Source: Acheta domesticus (Eukaryota > Arthropoda > Insecta > Orthoptera > Gryllidae). From it: a DNA stretch of 64,000 nt. The position numbers and the translations under genes were made by a program. The notes under the pieces were generated by a model. That model had not been told where the DNA came from, made no database searches, and saw only the letters and a list, made by a program, of their open reading frames with translations. The stretch covers positions 118,670,678-118,734,677 of the forward strand of contig JAHLJT010009436.1 of assembly GCA_031308135.1 (NCBI GenBank). Reading direction: 5' to 3'. Positions 12,792 through 21,385 of the stretch are shown piece after piece; the first letter of the stretch is position 1, and every line of letters begins with the position of its first letter.

Positions 12792-13126
12792 ACGAGCGGT
12801 AATTTTTTTTCGTCATCGAAGGAAACGACAAATTAACCGCAACGTCCGTCGGAAGCGTTAATGAAGACGTGAAGGCAACGGAAGAAAGCGGTTCACCACC
12901 AACAGGAAGCAACAAACGACCACAACGTTCGAAGCGCTAATGATGCTGCTACGTCATTACACGAGCGGTAATTTTTTTCGTCATCGAAGGAAACGACAAA
13001 TTAACCGCAACGTCCGCCGGAAGCGTTAATGAAGACGTGAAGGCAACGGAAGAAAGCGGTTCACCACCAACAGGAAGCAACAAACGACCACAACGTTCGA
13101 AGCGCTAATGATGCTGCTACGTCATT
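12792..13126. repeat. 169-bp tandem repeat, two copies, between divergent genes
   Basis: Copy one starts at 12792 and copy two at 12961. They are almost identical, starting ACGAGCGGTAATTTTTT and ending GATGATGCTGCTACGTCATT. They lie between polB (minus) and the spliced gene at 13261 (plus). Each unit holds dispersed GAAGCG, CGGAAG and ACGTCA-type words. A shared promoter/enhancer or replication role is inferred. Confidence 0.8.
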
Positions 13127-13153
13127 TTTTTTTTAATTCAGTGTCCGTCGATG

Positions 13154-13162
13154 CATATTTAA
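13154..13162 (+). promoter_or_regulatory. TATA-like box of the spliced gene
   Basis: GCATATTTAAGCG gives a TATTTAA core about 25 bases before a plausible start and 100 bases before the ATG at 13261. Confidence 0.45.
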
Positions 13163-13176
13163 GCGCTGCTCACATT

Positions 13177-13257
13177 ATGAAAATGACAAGTGCAAGACTT
13201 CTTGCTGCTGCTGCTGCTGCTACTGCTCCTGTTGACGCACTTCGCTCAACATTTTGA
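13177..13257 (+). CDS. Possible 26-codon upstream ORF (polyalanine)
   Basis: An ATG-to-TGA frame (MKMTSARLLAAAAAATAP...) ends three bases before the ATG of the spliced gene. It follows the TATA-like box directly, so it would be on the same transcript. It may act as an upstream ORF or be incidental (GCT)n sequence. Confidence 0.3.
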   Translation: MKMTSARLLAAAAAATAPVDALRSTF

Positions 13258-13260
13258 AAA

Positions 13261-14305
13261 ATGGCACAGATCCGCGAAATTTCAAACACTGAAAACGTCG
13301 AAAGTGTTTTCGACGCAACGCAGGCAATGCCGCTGCCAAAGAAGAGGAAGACAACGTAAGTATTTGTCATTCCTTTCTCATGTATTAATAATGCATTATT
13401 GAATATTTGTAAACTTCATTGATGTTAATTTATTTTAAGGTCCAACGAAGCAATGAAGCGGGAGCTCCTCGAAAGACGAATGATGGGCGCTGACGTTTTT
13501 ACGTTGGACCTCACAAACGCGGACGTAGACGAGGGCGATTTGAGTCTCGCCCTCATCTCCACGGAGGCGTCGGCGATGATGCCGACAAATCGTCCGTCGA
13601 CGTCGGCGGACGATTATCAGATGCGGGTGATTCAACCTCAAATAGAGGCCACCACACACCAACAAAATGCATCATCAACGGTGGCGGTGCCTATGAACGA
13701 CGAGACGGTGGCATGTCTCGTCGAGGGACAAAACTGCCCAATATACATTTATACCCCCCCCAAAGAGACGTAAGTAGAATGAATGAAGTTTGAGAGAATG
13801 AAAGAATTTTTTTATTTTTAAATATTAATAATTTTTTATTTTTTTATTAGAAATATCTGGGAAGCCATGCTGCAGCGGGCAGAAGGGTCCATGGTGACCA
13901 GAAAATGGGAGGAACTCCCAAAAGGGGTGGGGTTTAAAATAACGCAAGCGAGGCGGTACACATCCGATCGATTCGGTACCACCAACTATGGAGTGACGTT
14001 GGCGGAAAAATACAATATTTTTCTGCCGACAAGGTACATTGCTATAATTATTATATTATTTGTGTTCATAATTTTGATTCTCATTATAAATTTACTAATG
14101 ATATATTACGATTTCTAGATTCACAACCTTCATCGACGAGATGGGTGTTGATATTTTTTTAAGATCAAAGCCATATGTTTTTTATTTTGGTATAAATAAA
14201 AATAATAACGCTTACATAATCTTATTGTATCCGGAAGAATATTTAATGAATCAAAAAACATGGAAATCAATTTTAGAATATGGCGCCAAATACTTCAATT
14301 TTTGA
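13261..14305 (+). CDS. Four-exon gene; C-terminal part OB-fold-like, function unknown
   Basis: Four exons join cleanly: 13261-13355, 13440-13769, 13851-14033 and 14119-14305. Introns are 84, 81 and 85 nt. Each begins GTAAGT or GTACAT and ends with a pyrimidine-rich stretch plus AG. The joined frame is 264 codons, with intron phase 2 at every junction. Exon 1 ends in a basic PKKRKT patch, a likely nuclear localisation signal. Exon 2 encodes a charged, threonine/serine-rich linker. Exons 3-4 encode 'GFKITQARRYTSDRFGTTNYGVTL' followed by 'YNIFLPTR', then 'KPYVFYFG'. This pattern resembles small beta-barrel, OB-fold-type DNA-binding proteins; that is inference. An AATAAA lies at 14341. It is the only plus-strand gene in the left arm and is divergent from polB. 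Confidence 0.75.
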
Positions 14306-14340
14306 AATTGTAAATTTGTAAATTGAATAATTAATCTTTT

Positions 14341-14346
14341 AATAAA
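14341..14346 (+). terminator. Polyadenylation signal of the spliced gene
   Basis: AATAAA lies 36 bases after the stop codon, in AT-rich DNA. Confidence 0.6.
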
Positions 14347-14624
14347 AAATGTATTATTGAATTTTTTAAATTTTTTCTTCCTTCATCTATTTCCCCTTCC
14401 TATATCCATTGGAAAAAAATTAAACCAGAAGAAAACTTTACTGAAGTAAAATAGAAAATACTTTCATTTTAATTTACAACATTCATGTCACTCCTAGTTG
14501 CTACTAGAAAATGTAAAGTTTCATTGTGTCTTAATTTTTTTCTTCCTTCATCTATTTCCCCTTCCTTTATCATGATGGACATGGAGTGTGTGTGGTCTGT
14601 CACCATTCAAAAGGTAGTTTTAAT

Positions 14625-15010
14625 CAATACATTAAAATGATTCATTCTATTATCATCAGGACATGGTGTGTGGTCTTTATCAACAATCGAGTAGTATGGT
14701 ATTGAAAACAGAGTCTAATTGAATATGATGTTTTTAAACTAATAATATTCTCATTAAAAAATTCTTCCATCAATACGTTAAAATGATTCATTATATTATC
14801 ATCAAACGAGTAGTATGGTATTGAAAACAGAGTCTAATAGAATATGATGTTTTTAAACTATTAATATTCTCATTAAAAATTTCTTCCATCAATACGTTAA
14901 AATGATTCATTATATTATCATCAAACGAGTAGTATGGTATTGAAAACAGAGTCTAATAGAATATGATGTTTTTAAAGTAATTAAACTAATAATATTCTCA
15001 TTAAAATTTC
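14625..15010. repeat. AT-rich tandem repeat, about 119-bp unit, three copies
   Basis: Units start CAATACNTTAAAATGATTCA at 14625, 14771 and 14890. Each contains GAGTAGTATGGTATTGAAAAC and ATATGATGTTTTTAAAC. The first copy has an extra 27 bp. Outside the units, 14350-15280 is AT-rich and without genes. A shorter direct repeat, CTTCCTTCATCTATTTCCCC, occurs near 14378 and 14543. Confidence 0.8.
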
Positions 15011-15317
15011 TTCTCAACATTCGTTCAATTTTCCATTTTTTATTGAAGATGAAAGAATTAAAAGCACCCATGTATAGTCATCAATCTATTCAATGAATGT
15101 ATTAAATTTAATCATTATTCATTCAAAAGAGATTTTTTTCTTTTTATTCATAAGAGGAAATCTAAATTTAATTTTTATAGGAATCCTATGTAGGTGGTGA
15201 TAGGGTAAAGCATTTCGACAATTTATATATACACACATTATTTATTAACACATTACACATTATATTTATATACACATTATTTATTTATTATGTAAATGCA
15301 TCCGCTGCGGCCCCACA

Positions 15318-15789
15318 CTATTCTTCATACACTGTAACAAAAAAAATACTTTTAAAAATTTGATCCACGAAAGCAAATCAACATCGAACATGTATAAAAG
15401 ACAAATACACTCACCAGGCTGCTGCTGCTGCTGCTGCCGCCACAGCACCGTTTGTTGCCGCCGCATAATTTCTTCCAGCTCCTCCCTCGTCAATTGAGAC
15501 AAGGGAAGAGCTGGAGGTGGCGGACCGGCGCTCTGTCGCAGCTTCCTCCTCCTCCTCCTCCTCCTGCGGGCGGTGGTGGCGGTGGTGGCGATAGCGGCGG
15601 AGCTGCTGCATGCGCTCTCTCCGCCGCGCGTCCACGTATGGTGTCTCCTGGCGAGGAGGAGGCGCCGGCTGCGATGGTGACGGCAGCGGTGACGGTGTAC
15701 GACGACCCACCACATGCGGTGGATGTCGTATCACCGTCTCCCGTGGTGGCGGTGGGGCTGACGACGTCTGCTGCTGCGGCGGAGGCTGC

Positions 15790-15830
<41 letters not shown>

Positions 15831-16301
15831 CGCCAACGTTGATGACGGGGACGGGGTAGAATACAAGGCCGTGACCGGCCCGCCGACAGCATAGGCAAAG
15901 CTATCCAGCAGGTGTTTCAAGTACACCCGCTGGAGAGTAGGATTGCCAGCTTCTTCTTCGACCGGCGGTCGGCCGAACAGCCAGTCTACCGCCGTTGCCC
16001 CTATATTGTCGCGCACCTTCACGCTGGCGCCGCAGTTCAGTAGGAAGTCGAATGCCTCCGCCGCACCATGCAGCACCGCCAGGTGCAGCGGTGAATGCCC
16101 AAGAATGTCCTGGGCATTCATATTCGCACCTTCGCCCACCAGGCTGGCGCATACACCCACGCGATTAGCGGCAGCAGCCACATGGAGCGGGCGCTGGCCG
16201 TTGTGATCAATTGCCCGCATATAATGAGGATACAACTGCACTAGTTGAATAACTGTGTTCAAGTCGCCGTTGCGGCATGCTTCAAAAAAAGCGTACAACA
16301 T
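15318..16301 (-). CDS. Ankyrin-repeat protein with polyglutamine tract
   Basis: The N-terminal half has about three ankyrin repeats (DHNGQRPLHVAAAANRVG; LGHSPLHLAVLHGAAEA; then NIGATAVDWLF). They are followed by a proline-rich region with 14 glutamines (15787-15830) and a charged tail. I place the start at the ATG at 16301 because a TATATA lies about 50 bases upstream; the frame is open to 16376. After a GAG repeat near 15540-15575 the better coding frame changes: 'LSQLTREELEEIMRRQQTVLW' is in another frame from 'GGAGRNYAAATNG'. A repeat-length slip is therefore likely. An 83-nt intron (donor GTGAGT at 15414, acceptor at 15332) would lead to a short last exon. The likely role is host protein binding, as inferred for viral ankyrin proteins. 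Confidence 0.75.
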
Positions 16302-16350
16302 TGTGCTCACGAACACAGCTAAGATGGTAGTGCGTGCGCAGAATGACAGA

Positions 16351-16360
16351 GCGTATATAA
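16351..16360 (-). promoter_or_regulatory. TATA box of the ankyrin gene
   Basis: The minus strand reads CTTTATATACGC about 50 bases before the ATG at 16301. Confidence 0.55.
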
Positions 16361-16499
16361 AGTAGCGACACGACAAGTGAAGTGGCGGGGCACACGATCA
16401 TTTCATTGGCTTGTCTTTAAAATTTTTAACAACTCCGTCTAATTAACAACGTTCAGTAAACGTCGTTCATCCTATCACATCGACTTCCAACATATCGCA

Positions 16500-16850
16500 A
16501 ACACACACGCTTCGTTAACGACGGGAAGTGCAAACGAGCTGCGCCTCGACGCGACCGCGACCGCGACCGGACGCAACTTCCGACAGCGAACGGACGCAGC
16601 TGCGTCGTTAACGACGGGAAGTGCAAACGAGCTGCGCCTCGGCGCGACCGCGACCGCGACCGGACGCAGCTTCCGGCAGCGACCGGACGCAGCTTCCGGC
16701 AAATCGCTCGCCGGTTGTGCGCATACGTTTAACCGCAAACACACGCTTCGTTAACGACGGGAAGTGCAAACGAGCTGCGCCTCGAGCGCGACCGCGACCG
16801 GACGCAGCTTCCGGCAAATCGCTCGCCGGGTGTGCACGAGTCTGAATGCA
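16500..16850. repeat. GC-rich module, three copies (TCGTTAACGA ... CTTCCGGC)
   Basis: Three copies of a GC-rich unit start at about 16512, 16605 and 16748. Each has the palindrome TCGTTAACGA, then GGGAAGTGCAAACGAGCTGC, a GCGACCGCGACCGG run, and ACGCAGCTTCCGGC (two copies continue AAATCGCTCGCCGG). A fourth copy is at 23600-23720, in front of the packaging ATPase gene. CTTCCGGC contains an ETS-type core. They lie upstream of the ankyrin gene (minus). A promoter-proximal control module is the likely role; packaging is the alternative. Confidence 0.8.
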
Positions 16851-17110
16851 ACATATTTACCATTGCAAGACATATAAAATATTGAAACATTCATCAACAA
16901 AATTGAATGCTGTTCATAAACCATATCATATGAGGGATCATTCGTTAAGGATGTCCTACTTGGTGCTTTGATTGGGAAAATAAAATAAACAAAATAATAT
17001 GTAATCATAAAAAATGTATTTGAGAGAAATAGATTAGATTTACATGAATAAATGTGCTAACATAACATTATAGTCTGTGTTTCAAAAAAAATATACATGA
17101 CAATATTATA
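16851..17110. other. AT-rich spacer, no gene seen
   Basis: This AT-rich stretch lies between the GC modules and the 3' end of the serine-rich gene. Its minus-strand frame (up to 17008) contains no recognisable domain. Confidence 0.4.
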
Positions 17111-17117
17111 GAATTAT

Positions 17118-17747
17118 TTATTGTAATACGAATAATTCATCTATGGCTTCTTCTTCTTCTTTTGTTGATGGAATGTCCTCGTGAACGACAGAAGATGCAT
17201 GAACAGCACCATCAGGACCATCACCATCAGGACCATCACCATCAGCCTTGTAAAATGTTGTTGAAGAATGGGGCTGAAGAAACGTCATTTGTACGGCTCG
17301 CATGAGCCAGTTTGCAGCATGTTGCATGCAATGTTGAACGTTGATCCCACAACATAAATGTGTCGTGTCGGTCGATGACGTCAATGATATTTGCGAAGGA
17401 GAAGAAGAAGATGAATTCTTCCGCGACCTTTTAGAGATAGGCGATGTTTGCTTCCGTTGATGATTTTCACGCTTTTGTTTGTTTTTTTTGATGGTTTTCT
17501 TCTTTGTCTTACAGTGTTTCACGCAAGGATGTGAACATGTGACTGTTTTCTTCATTTGTTTCTTTCCTTTTTTCTCAACGATTGACATCTTCATCTTCTC
17601 ATTTGCTTTGATCGAGTCTTCCTCTTCTTCTTCTTCGTCTTCATGCGATATGCTACATGATGGAGAAGAGTCTCGCGCAAAACTACTACTCTCTTCCGAT
17701 GTGTTCATGATTGTAGTCGTCTCGACAATGAGAGTGTCTACACTCAT
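17118..17747 (-). CDS. Serine-rich acidic/basic protein, unknown function
   Basis: I do not recognise this 209-codon protein. It starts MSVDTLIVETTT, has an acidic DEEEEEED run near residue 35, a strongly basic middle (KKKTIKKNKQKR and SKRSRK) and a duplicated DGDGPDGDGPDG near the end. The segment 'HLCCGINVQHCMQHAANWLMRAVQMTFLQ' spans the only cysteine/histidine-rich and hydrophobic part. The ATG lies 12 bases downstream of the last major-capsid codon. A TATAAAAATA box (17756-17766) overlaps the capsid 3' end, so it probably has its own promoter. Composition suggests a nucleic-acid-binding or core protein; that is inference. Confidence 0.65.
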   Translation of the reverse strand: MSVDTLIVETTTIMNTSEESSSFARDSSPSCSISHEDEEEEEEDSIKANEKMKMSIVEKKGKKQMKKTVTCSHPCVKHCKTKKKTIKKNKQKRENHQRKQTSPISKRSRKNSSSSSPSQISLTSSTDTTHLCCGINVQHCMQHAANWLMRAVQMTFLQPHSSTTFYKADGDGPDGDGPDGAVHASSVVHEDIPSTKEEEEAIDELFVLQ

Positions 17748-17755
17748 TTCACGTT

Positions 17756-17766
17756 ATTTTTATACT
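17756..17766 (-). promoter_or_regulatory. TATA box overlapping the capsid gene 3' end
   Basis: The minus strand reads AGTATAAAAATAACG just before the ATG at 17747. Confidence 0.5.
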
Positions 17767-19059
17767 TTGCGAACGAGTTCTGTGATTGGATGATAGTCCA
17801 TGTACCGTTCGTAAAAAATGAGACAAAAGGCAGACGTGTTAGCGGGCACGTTCGAATTGCATTCGAAAAAGATTTTGATGTCTGATGCTGAAGCGATTGT
17901 CGGCTCCTCGCGGCGTGATAAATCAAAGATGACAAACGGACATATCTTTTTCACGCCGTGATGTGTAATACACGAAATAGGATGACGATCCAAATACGAT
18001 TTTTCGAAATTTTTGAACATTTCGAAGAATTCCGGTATATGCACGCCACCCTTGTTCCATCCTATGCGCATCTCGTGATAAGGAAAAAACTCGTCGTTGA
18101 TGTAGAGTTTAATCGTTCTTAAATCGCATAGATCGAACTCGCTAGGATTCTTTTTCAAATCGTTTCGACGATTGGTTTGCAAAGCGAAGATGATGTACTG
18201 CGGATGCTCCACTCCGCTGCTTGTTTTCACCGTCCACTCGTGTCGCGTTGTCAGTGGCAAATTTGCCTGATTCGTGGAGTTCGTGCCTCGTGAATTTAAG
18301 AGGTATGCTTGACCTACCGTTGAGAACGTTGTACATATGCATTTTACCGGCATCGCTGAGGTTGGCGTGCGGCATTCTCCAAACGATGCGCTGAATGTCT
18401 ATTTTCGACGGCGTTGCAGCTCCCTCTTCCTTTGATAGAAGACAGTCGGCGTCTGTTCGCGTGCGAGTCAGAATGAGCTCATGCTTCACACCAGCCACGA
18501 TGCGTCTGTGGTCCTCGGCGAACGGAAGGAAGAGTCTGAGCGGAATCCAGGCCACGAACGAACCGTCATCATCAATCAATTCGTCATTTGGCGAATGATC
18601 GAGGTAGTCCATGCTCTCAAACGGTGTCCACGCGGCGTAATGGAGGAGTAGACGTTCTTCACTGCTGAGAAGAGGATAGTTCTTCATGGTCGTAGCGATG
18701 CCAGGATGACGCACACTGTCGACAAGGACTTCGTTGATCTCGTATCGAATTTCCGAAAATAAAAATGCGTAGGCGTTGTTGATAAAGTTGGCAGGTGTGC
18801 GTCCGCCTCCGCTTGCTTTGATCGCCTTTCCTTCGATAATGATAATCGATTCGCTCGGTACGGCGAAGGTGTCTTTGTTTTGAATCATAATGCGAATCTC
18901 ATCGTTTGGATCGTAGCCGTTCGTATACGGTGTGTAATGATGATAATTATAGCCTTGAACGTTACATTTTTCGTCCATGGGAATTTGATGGAGGAGAACG
19001 TCTAAAAGATAGTCTTTGCTGCCGGCGGTAGCGGGATGCGATTTTTTTTGCCTTTTCAT
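17760..19059 (-). CDS. MCP: Major capsid protein, double jelly-roll type (frame change)
   Basis: Forms the capsomers. It is covered by two frames: 19059-18142 (ATG, MKRQKKSHPATAGSKDYLLD) and 18353-17760. The conserved part sits in the second frame: 'PQYIIFALQTNRRND', 'DLRTIKLYINDEFFPYHEMRI', 'CPFVIFDLSRREE' and the end 'AFCLIFYERYMDYHPIT'. This matches Polinton/adintovirus major capsids in order and spacing. The first frame holds the N-terminal jelly roll, with 'NAYAFLFSEIRYEINEVLVD'. The two overlap from 18142 to 18353, so one base gained or lost between about 18260 and 18340 breaks the gene. Otherwise there are no stops. It lies between the minor capsid and serine-rich genes, all on the same strand. 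Confidence 0.9.
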
Positions 19060-19180
19060 CTTCTTCTCTGAGAACGTAGCCTAGCGCTTGCAGCAGGAGA
19101 CGATTGGCGTGTGTTAATCTATTGGTAGGACAGAGTACAGTGTGTCGCGGTCGAGGCACGATCCTCATTTTATATGTCAT
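18962..19180 (-). CDS. Small overlapping ORF, 72 codons
   Basis: The ATG at 19180 overlaps the minor-capsid stop (ATGACATATAA on the minus strand). The frame runs 98 bases into the major capsid N-terminus in a different frame. The protein is basic (MTYKMRIVPRPRHTVLC..., RYRRQQR). It could be a short coupled gene, or the true N-terminal part of the capsid region after a frame change. I cannot decide. Confidence 0.3.
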   Translation of the reverse strand: MTYKMRIVPRPRHTVLCPTNRLTHANRLLLQALGYVLREEDEKAKKIASRYRRQQRLSFRRSPPSNSHGRKM

Positions 19181-19928
19181 CGTGCGCCGTGCGAAGCAAC
19201 AACGTCACGATGAGATCGGTATCACTTCTCAGTGCAATGAGTTCTCCTTGGTCGTTCTCGAGCCTTATCGTGATGTCATCAATCCAGTTGCGCGTGACGC
19301 GATGAAAGACTTTTTCCGATGGTCTCAACTCAAAAATGGAAGACGGTCGCTTGTCAATGTGGAAATGATGGAGAATGTGAGCTCTTCGATTATTAATATA
19401 CCCGCTCTCCACAACGTTGCATGTGACGAGAACATTAAAGTCGTTGACGAGTGTGACATTTTTATCTGAGAAGACATATTCACCGAAAGGCGTGGGGTCG
19501 ATGTTGCGTGTGAATCCCAATAACGGCCCCACGGAGTCCGCGGCAGCGAAGTTCAATCGGAAGGACGTACTGATGCGACACTTTTGAGTATTCTCTTCGC
19601 CGTCTAATTCGAAAAAATATTTTTTAGTTGCAAATTCCTCCTTGAACTGTTCAAGTAGAAACGAGTAGATTTGAACGCCCACGTCGTCGATCGTATACGT
19701 GCCCGTCGGTAATGTCATGGCGTATGTGTCGTATTTTTTTCCGCCCTTTCCGTCGTCAACAGGAACTTCGTAGTGTAAAACATTACATCCTTCTTTAATA
19801 TTTGTCACCGTGTGCGCCGTTTGCAAAGACACCAGAGCGATTTCATGAGGGGTTTTACCCAGATCGATCGCTGGGGAGAAACGAACACTCACTTCCGCTC
19901 CTTTCCCGCTGAGCGTGTAGGTGCGCAT
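19170..19928 (-). CDS. Minor capsid (penton-like) protein
   Basis: This is the vertex protein, a single jelly-roll in the Polinton/adintovirus family. The first in-frame ATG is at 19928 (MRTYTLSGKGAEVSVRFSPA), giving 252 residues. The frame is open up to 19973, but only from a TTG. Family-like segments are 'MTLPTGTYTIDDVG', 'DSVGPLLGF', 'NVLVTCNVVESGYINN', 'ILHHFHI' and 'DDITIRLENDQGELIAL'. No frame breaks are seen. It sits between protease and major capsid, the usual morphogenetic gene neighbourhood. Confidence 0.88.
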   Translation of the reverse strand: MRTYTLSGKGAEVSVRFSPAIDLGKTPHEIALVSLQTAHTVTNIKEGCNVLHYEVPVDDGKGGKKYDTYAMTLPTGTYTIDDVGVQIYSFLLEQFKEEFATKKYFFELDGEENTQKCRISTSFRLNFAAADSVGPLLGFTRNIDPTPFGEYVFSDKNVTLVNDFNVLVTCNVVESGYINNRRAHILHHFHIDKRPSSIFELRPSEKVFHRVTRNWIDDITIRLENDQGELIALRSDTDLIVTLLLRTAHDDI

Positions 19929-19963
19929 CTTGATGAGACCTCTGAGAAAGTGACTCCGCTCTT

Positions 19964-20320
19964 TCACACGCAAACACTCAAATACTTATTTTTTTGACTC
20001 CACTCATAGAACAGAAATTGCAAACATAGTCTTCCGCAGTTCTCCGCATCAAATTGTTGAACTTGTGACGTATTGTACGTCACGTGCTTCCCACGCATGT
20101 ATGTCAAAAACTCCGGTGGTGGGGGTAGACCGAAGGAGTCGAAATAGCGCACCGTTCTTCCTCGTTTGACGTACGCCACGAAATGAGTGCCCTCTCCGCG
20201 CGCGTCATCGAGATTGATCACACCGCATTCCCTTTGGCGCGGCGGTGTCCGGGGCATGCGGTCGCGCATGAAGATGCCTCGAAAATGCGGGAGACACAGC
20301 GCGCGAGCAAATCGTGCCAT
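19964..20320 (-). CDS. Adenain-like maturation cysteine protease
   Basis: Processes capsid precursors. It has 118 residues from the ATG at 20320; the frame is open to 20356 only from a GTG. The catalytic residues are all visible: His46 in 'THFVAY', Asp61 in 'YFDSFG', an upstream Gln in 'VQQFDAEN' and Cys95 in 'ENCGRLC'. The N-terminal 'LPHFRGIFMRD' and 'ECGVINLDD' also fit this family. It is shorter than adenovirus protease (about 200 residues) but normal for Polinton/adintovirus copies. The frame is intact. Confidence 0.9.
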   Translation of the reverse strand: MARFARALCLPHFRGIFMRDRMPRTPPRQRECGVINLDDARGEGTHFVAYVKRGRTVRYFDSFGLPPPPEFLTYMRGKHVTYNTSQVQQFDAENCGRLCLQFLFYEWSQKNKYLSVCV

Positions 20321-20361
20321 TTCCTCGTGTGAGAGCGCTCGCCGCGGCACCCGCACCGCCT

Positions 20362-20835
20362 CTAGTTTTTTGGACAGCGTCTCCTGTTTCTCGTGCGTCG
20401 CAAACGTAAAAGGACACCGCCGCCTGTTTTTCTCCTTCTCCTTCGTCTTCCTCGCGACATGCCTCTCCCCGCCTTCGCTTCCATCGCGGCGTTGTGTCGC
20501 ACCATTTCTTCCAATTGACGCTGTTGGGCTTTCTTGTTATGGACGGCATTTGCGATGGCCGACGCTCCGCCCGCTGCGGAACCGATCGCGCCTAGTGCTC
20601 CTATGAGAAGAGGTATCAGAGGTAGAACACCACCTTTCTTACTGCGACGACCCCTCTTTTGTCTCCGCTTCATGCCGCTTCCGGTCGCTTCCTCTGTCGC
20701 TTCACCTGATCTTCTTCTTCTTTTGCGGGCAGCTGTTGGACGAAAGGAAGTGCACCGACGCGATGTTTTGACAATACACGATGTGCTAGTACGAACCATG
20801 TGTGTGTGCGTGTGATGGTGGACTAATGGCTTCAT
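20362..20835 (-). CDS. Basic protein with central hydrophobic segment, pX/pVI-like
   Basis: Probably a small virion core or membrane-active protein. The 157 residues contain a run of basic clusters (RKRRRRSG; MKRRQKRGRRSKKGG), then a hydrophobic glycine/alanine segment (VLPLIPLLIGALGAIGSAAG), then 'KKAQQRQLEEMVRHNAAMEA' and another basic tail. Polinton/adintovirus genomes carry a protein of this design next to the protease, often compared to adenovirus pX or pVI. The assignment rests on design and position and is inference. Consecutive GG motifs could be protease sites. A strong TATATAAAAAGG box lies 12 bases upstream of the ATG. Confidence 0.7.
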   Translation of the reverse strand: MKPLVHHHTHTHMVRTSTSCIVKTSRRCTSFRPTAARKRRRRSGEATEEATGSGMKRRQKRGRRSKKGGVLPLIPLLIGALGAIGSAAGGASAIANAVHNKKAQQRQLEEMVRHNAAMEAKAGRGMSRGRRRRRRKTGGGVLLRLRRTRNRRRCPKN

Positions 20836-20845
20836 AAGTGTCGTC

Positions 20846-20860
20846 CCCTTTTTATATAAA
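20846..20860 (-). promoter_or_regulatory. TATA box (TATATAAAAAGG)
   Basis: The minus strand reads GAGTTTATATAAAAAGGGG just before the ATG at 20835. The distance is so short that transcription may start at or inside the first codons, in which case the internal ATG of 'MVRTSTS' or 'MKRRQKR' could be used. Confidence 0.6.
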
Positions 20861-20874
20861 CTCGTTACAACGTC

Positions 20875-21315
20875 CTAGTCTCTTCTCCAATTGCGATAGG
20901 ATGTTTTGTATTTCAAAATGACAGACAACGGGACGTTATCTTTCAATTTTAGTCTCGCATCATCACTAGCGCTATAGACGTATTCAAATTTAAGTGTGTC
21001 TCCTTTGCGAGCGTTTATTTGGAGGCCTTTTGCCACCGCTTCATTTATCTTCACGCCATTATGCCAAAGAAAGACACGATTAGCGGGTTGACATGCTGCC
21101 ACCTTTAATACAGCGGTGTACAGAACCTTGTATTCATTCACCCATCCTTCTAACACATAAAATTTTTGTTCAGACGTCTCGAAATACGGATATAAATCTC
21201 GCACTCGGCTATCTATCGGACAATTTGTGCTCCTGATGACATGCGAAAAATCAAATTCGATTTTGTCGACTTCGCCATCAATATAACGACATGTAGCATC
21301 CTCATAGAATTTCAT
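20875..21315 (-). CDS. Unknown protein, paralogue A of a tandem pair
   Basis: Function unknown. The 146 residues are similar along their whole length to the neighbour at 21378-21851. Shared order: 'YEDAT.R', 'FDF.H.IRS.N..ID', 'LY..', 'L.G...EYK..YT....V..C.P.NR..LWH', 'RKGDTLKF' and 'VPL.V.LKY.T'. The many alternating hydrophobic residues suggest a beta-sandwich. It has its own TATAAAAGG box at 21374-21384, inside the 62-bp gap to paralogue B. Its place between the core protein and the fibre-like gene suggests a virion surface role; that is inference. Confidence 0.65.
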   Translation of the reverse strand: MKFYEDATCRYIDGEVDKIEFDFSHVIRSTNCPIDSRVRDLYPYFETSEQKFYVLEGWVNEYKVLYTAVLKVAACQPANRVFLWHNGVKINEAVAKGLQINARKGDTLKFEYVYSASDDARLKLKDNVPLSVILKYKTSYRNWRRD

Positions 21316-21372
21316 TGTCGTAGCGTGCGCTCGATGATCAAATGAAGACTAATAGACTTTTTGAAAAAAAAT

Positions 21373-21385
21373 TCCTTTTATAACA
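21373..21385 (-). promoter_or_regulatory. TATA box of paralogue A
   Basis: The minus strand reads TTGTTATAAAAGGAATT about 60 bases before the ATG at 21315. It overlaps the last codons of paralogue B, as elsewhere in this element. Confidence 0.6.

Noticed and set aside
15452..15894. Antisense frames opposite the ankyrin gene (poly-Ala, poly-Cys)
   Set aside because: They are shadows of the CAG and CTC repeats of the ankyrin gene.
16475..16845. Frames through the GC-rich modules with repeated 'FALPVVND' peptides
   Set aside because: The repetition follows the DNA repeat, the frames occur on both strands, and start sites are lacking.
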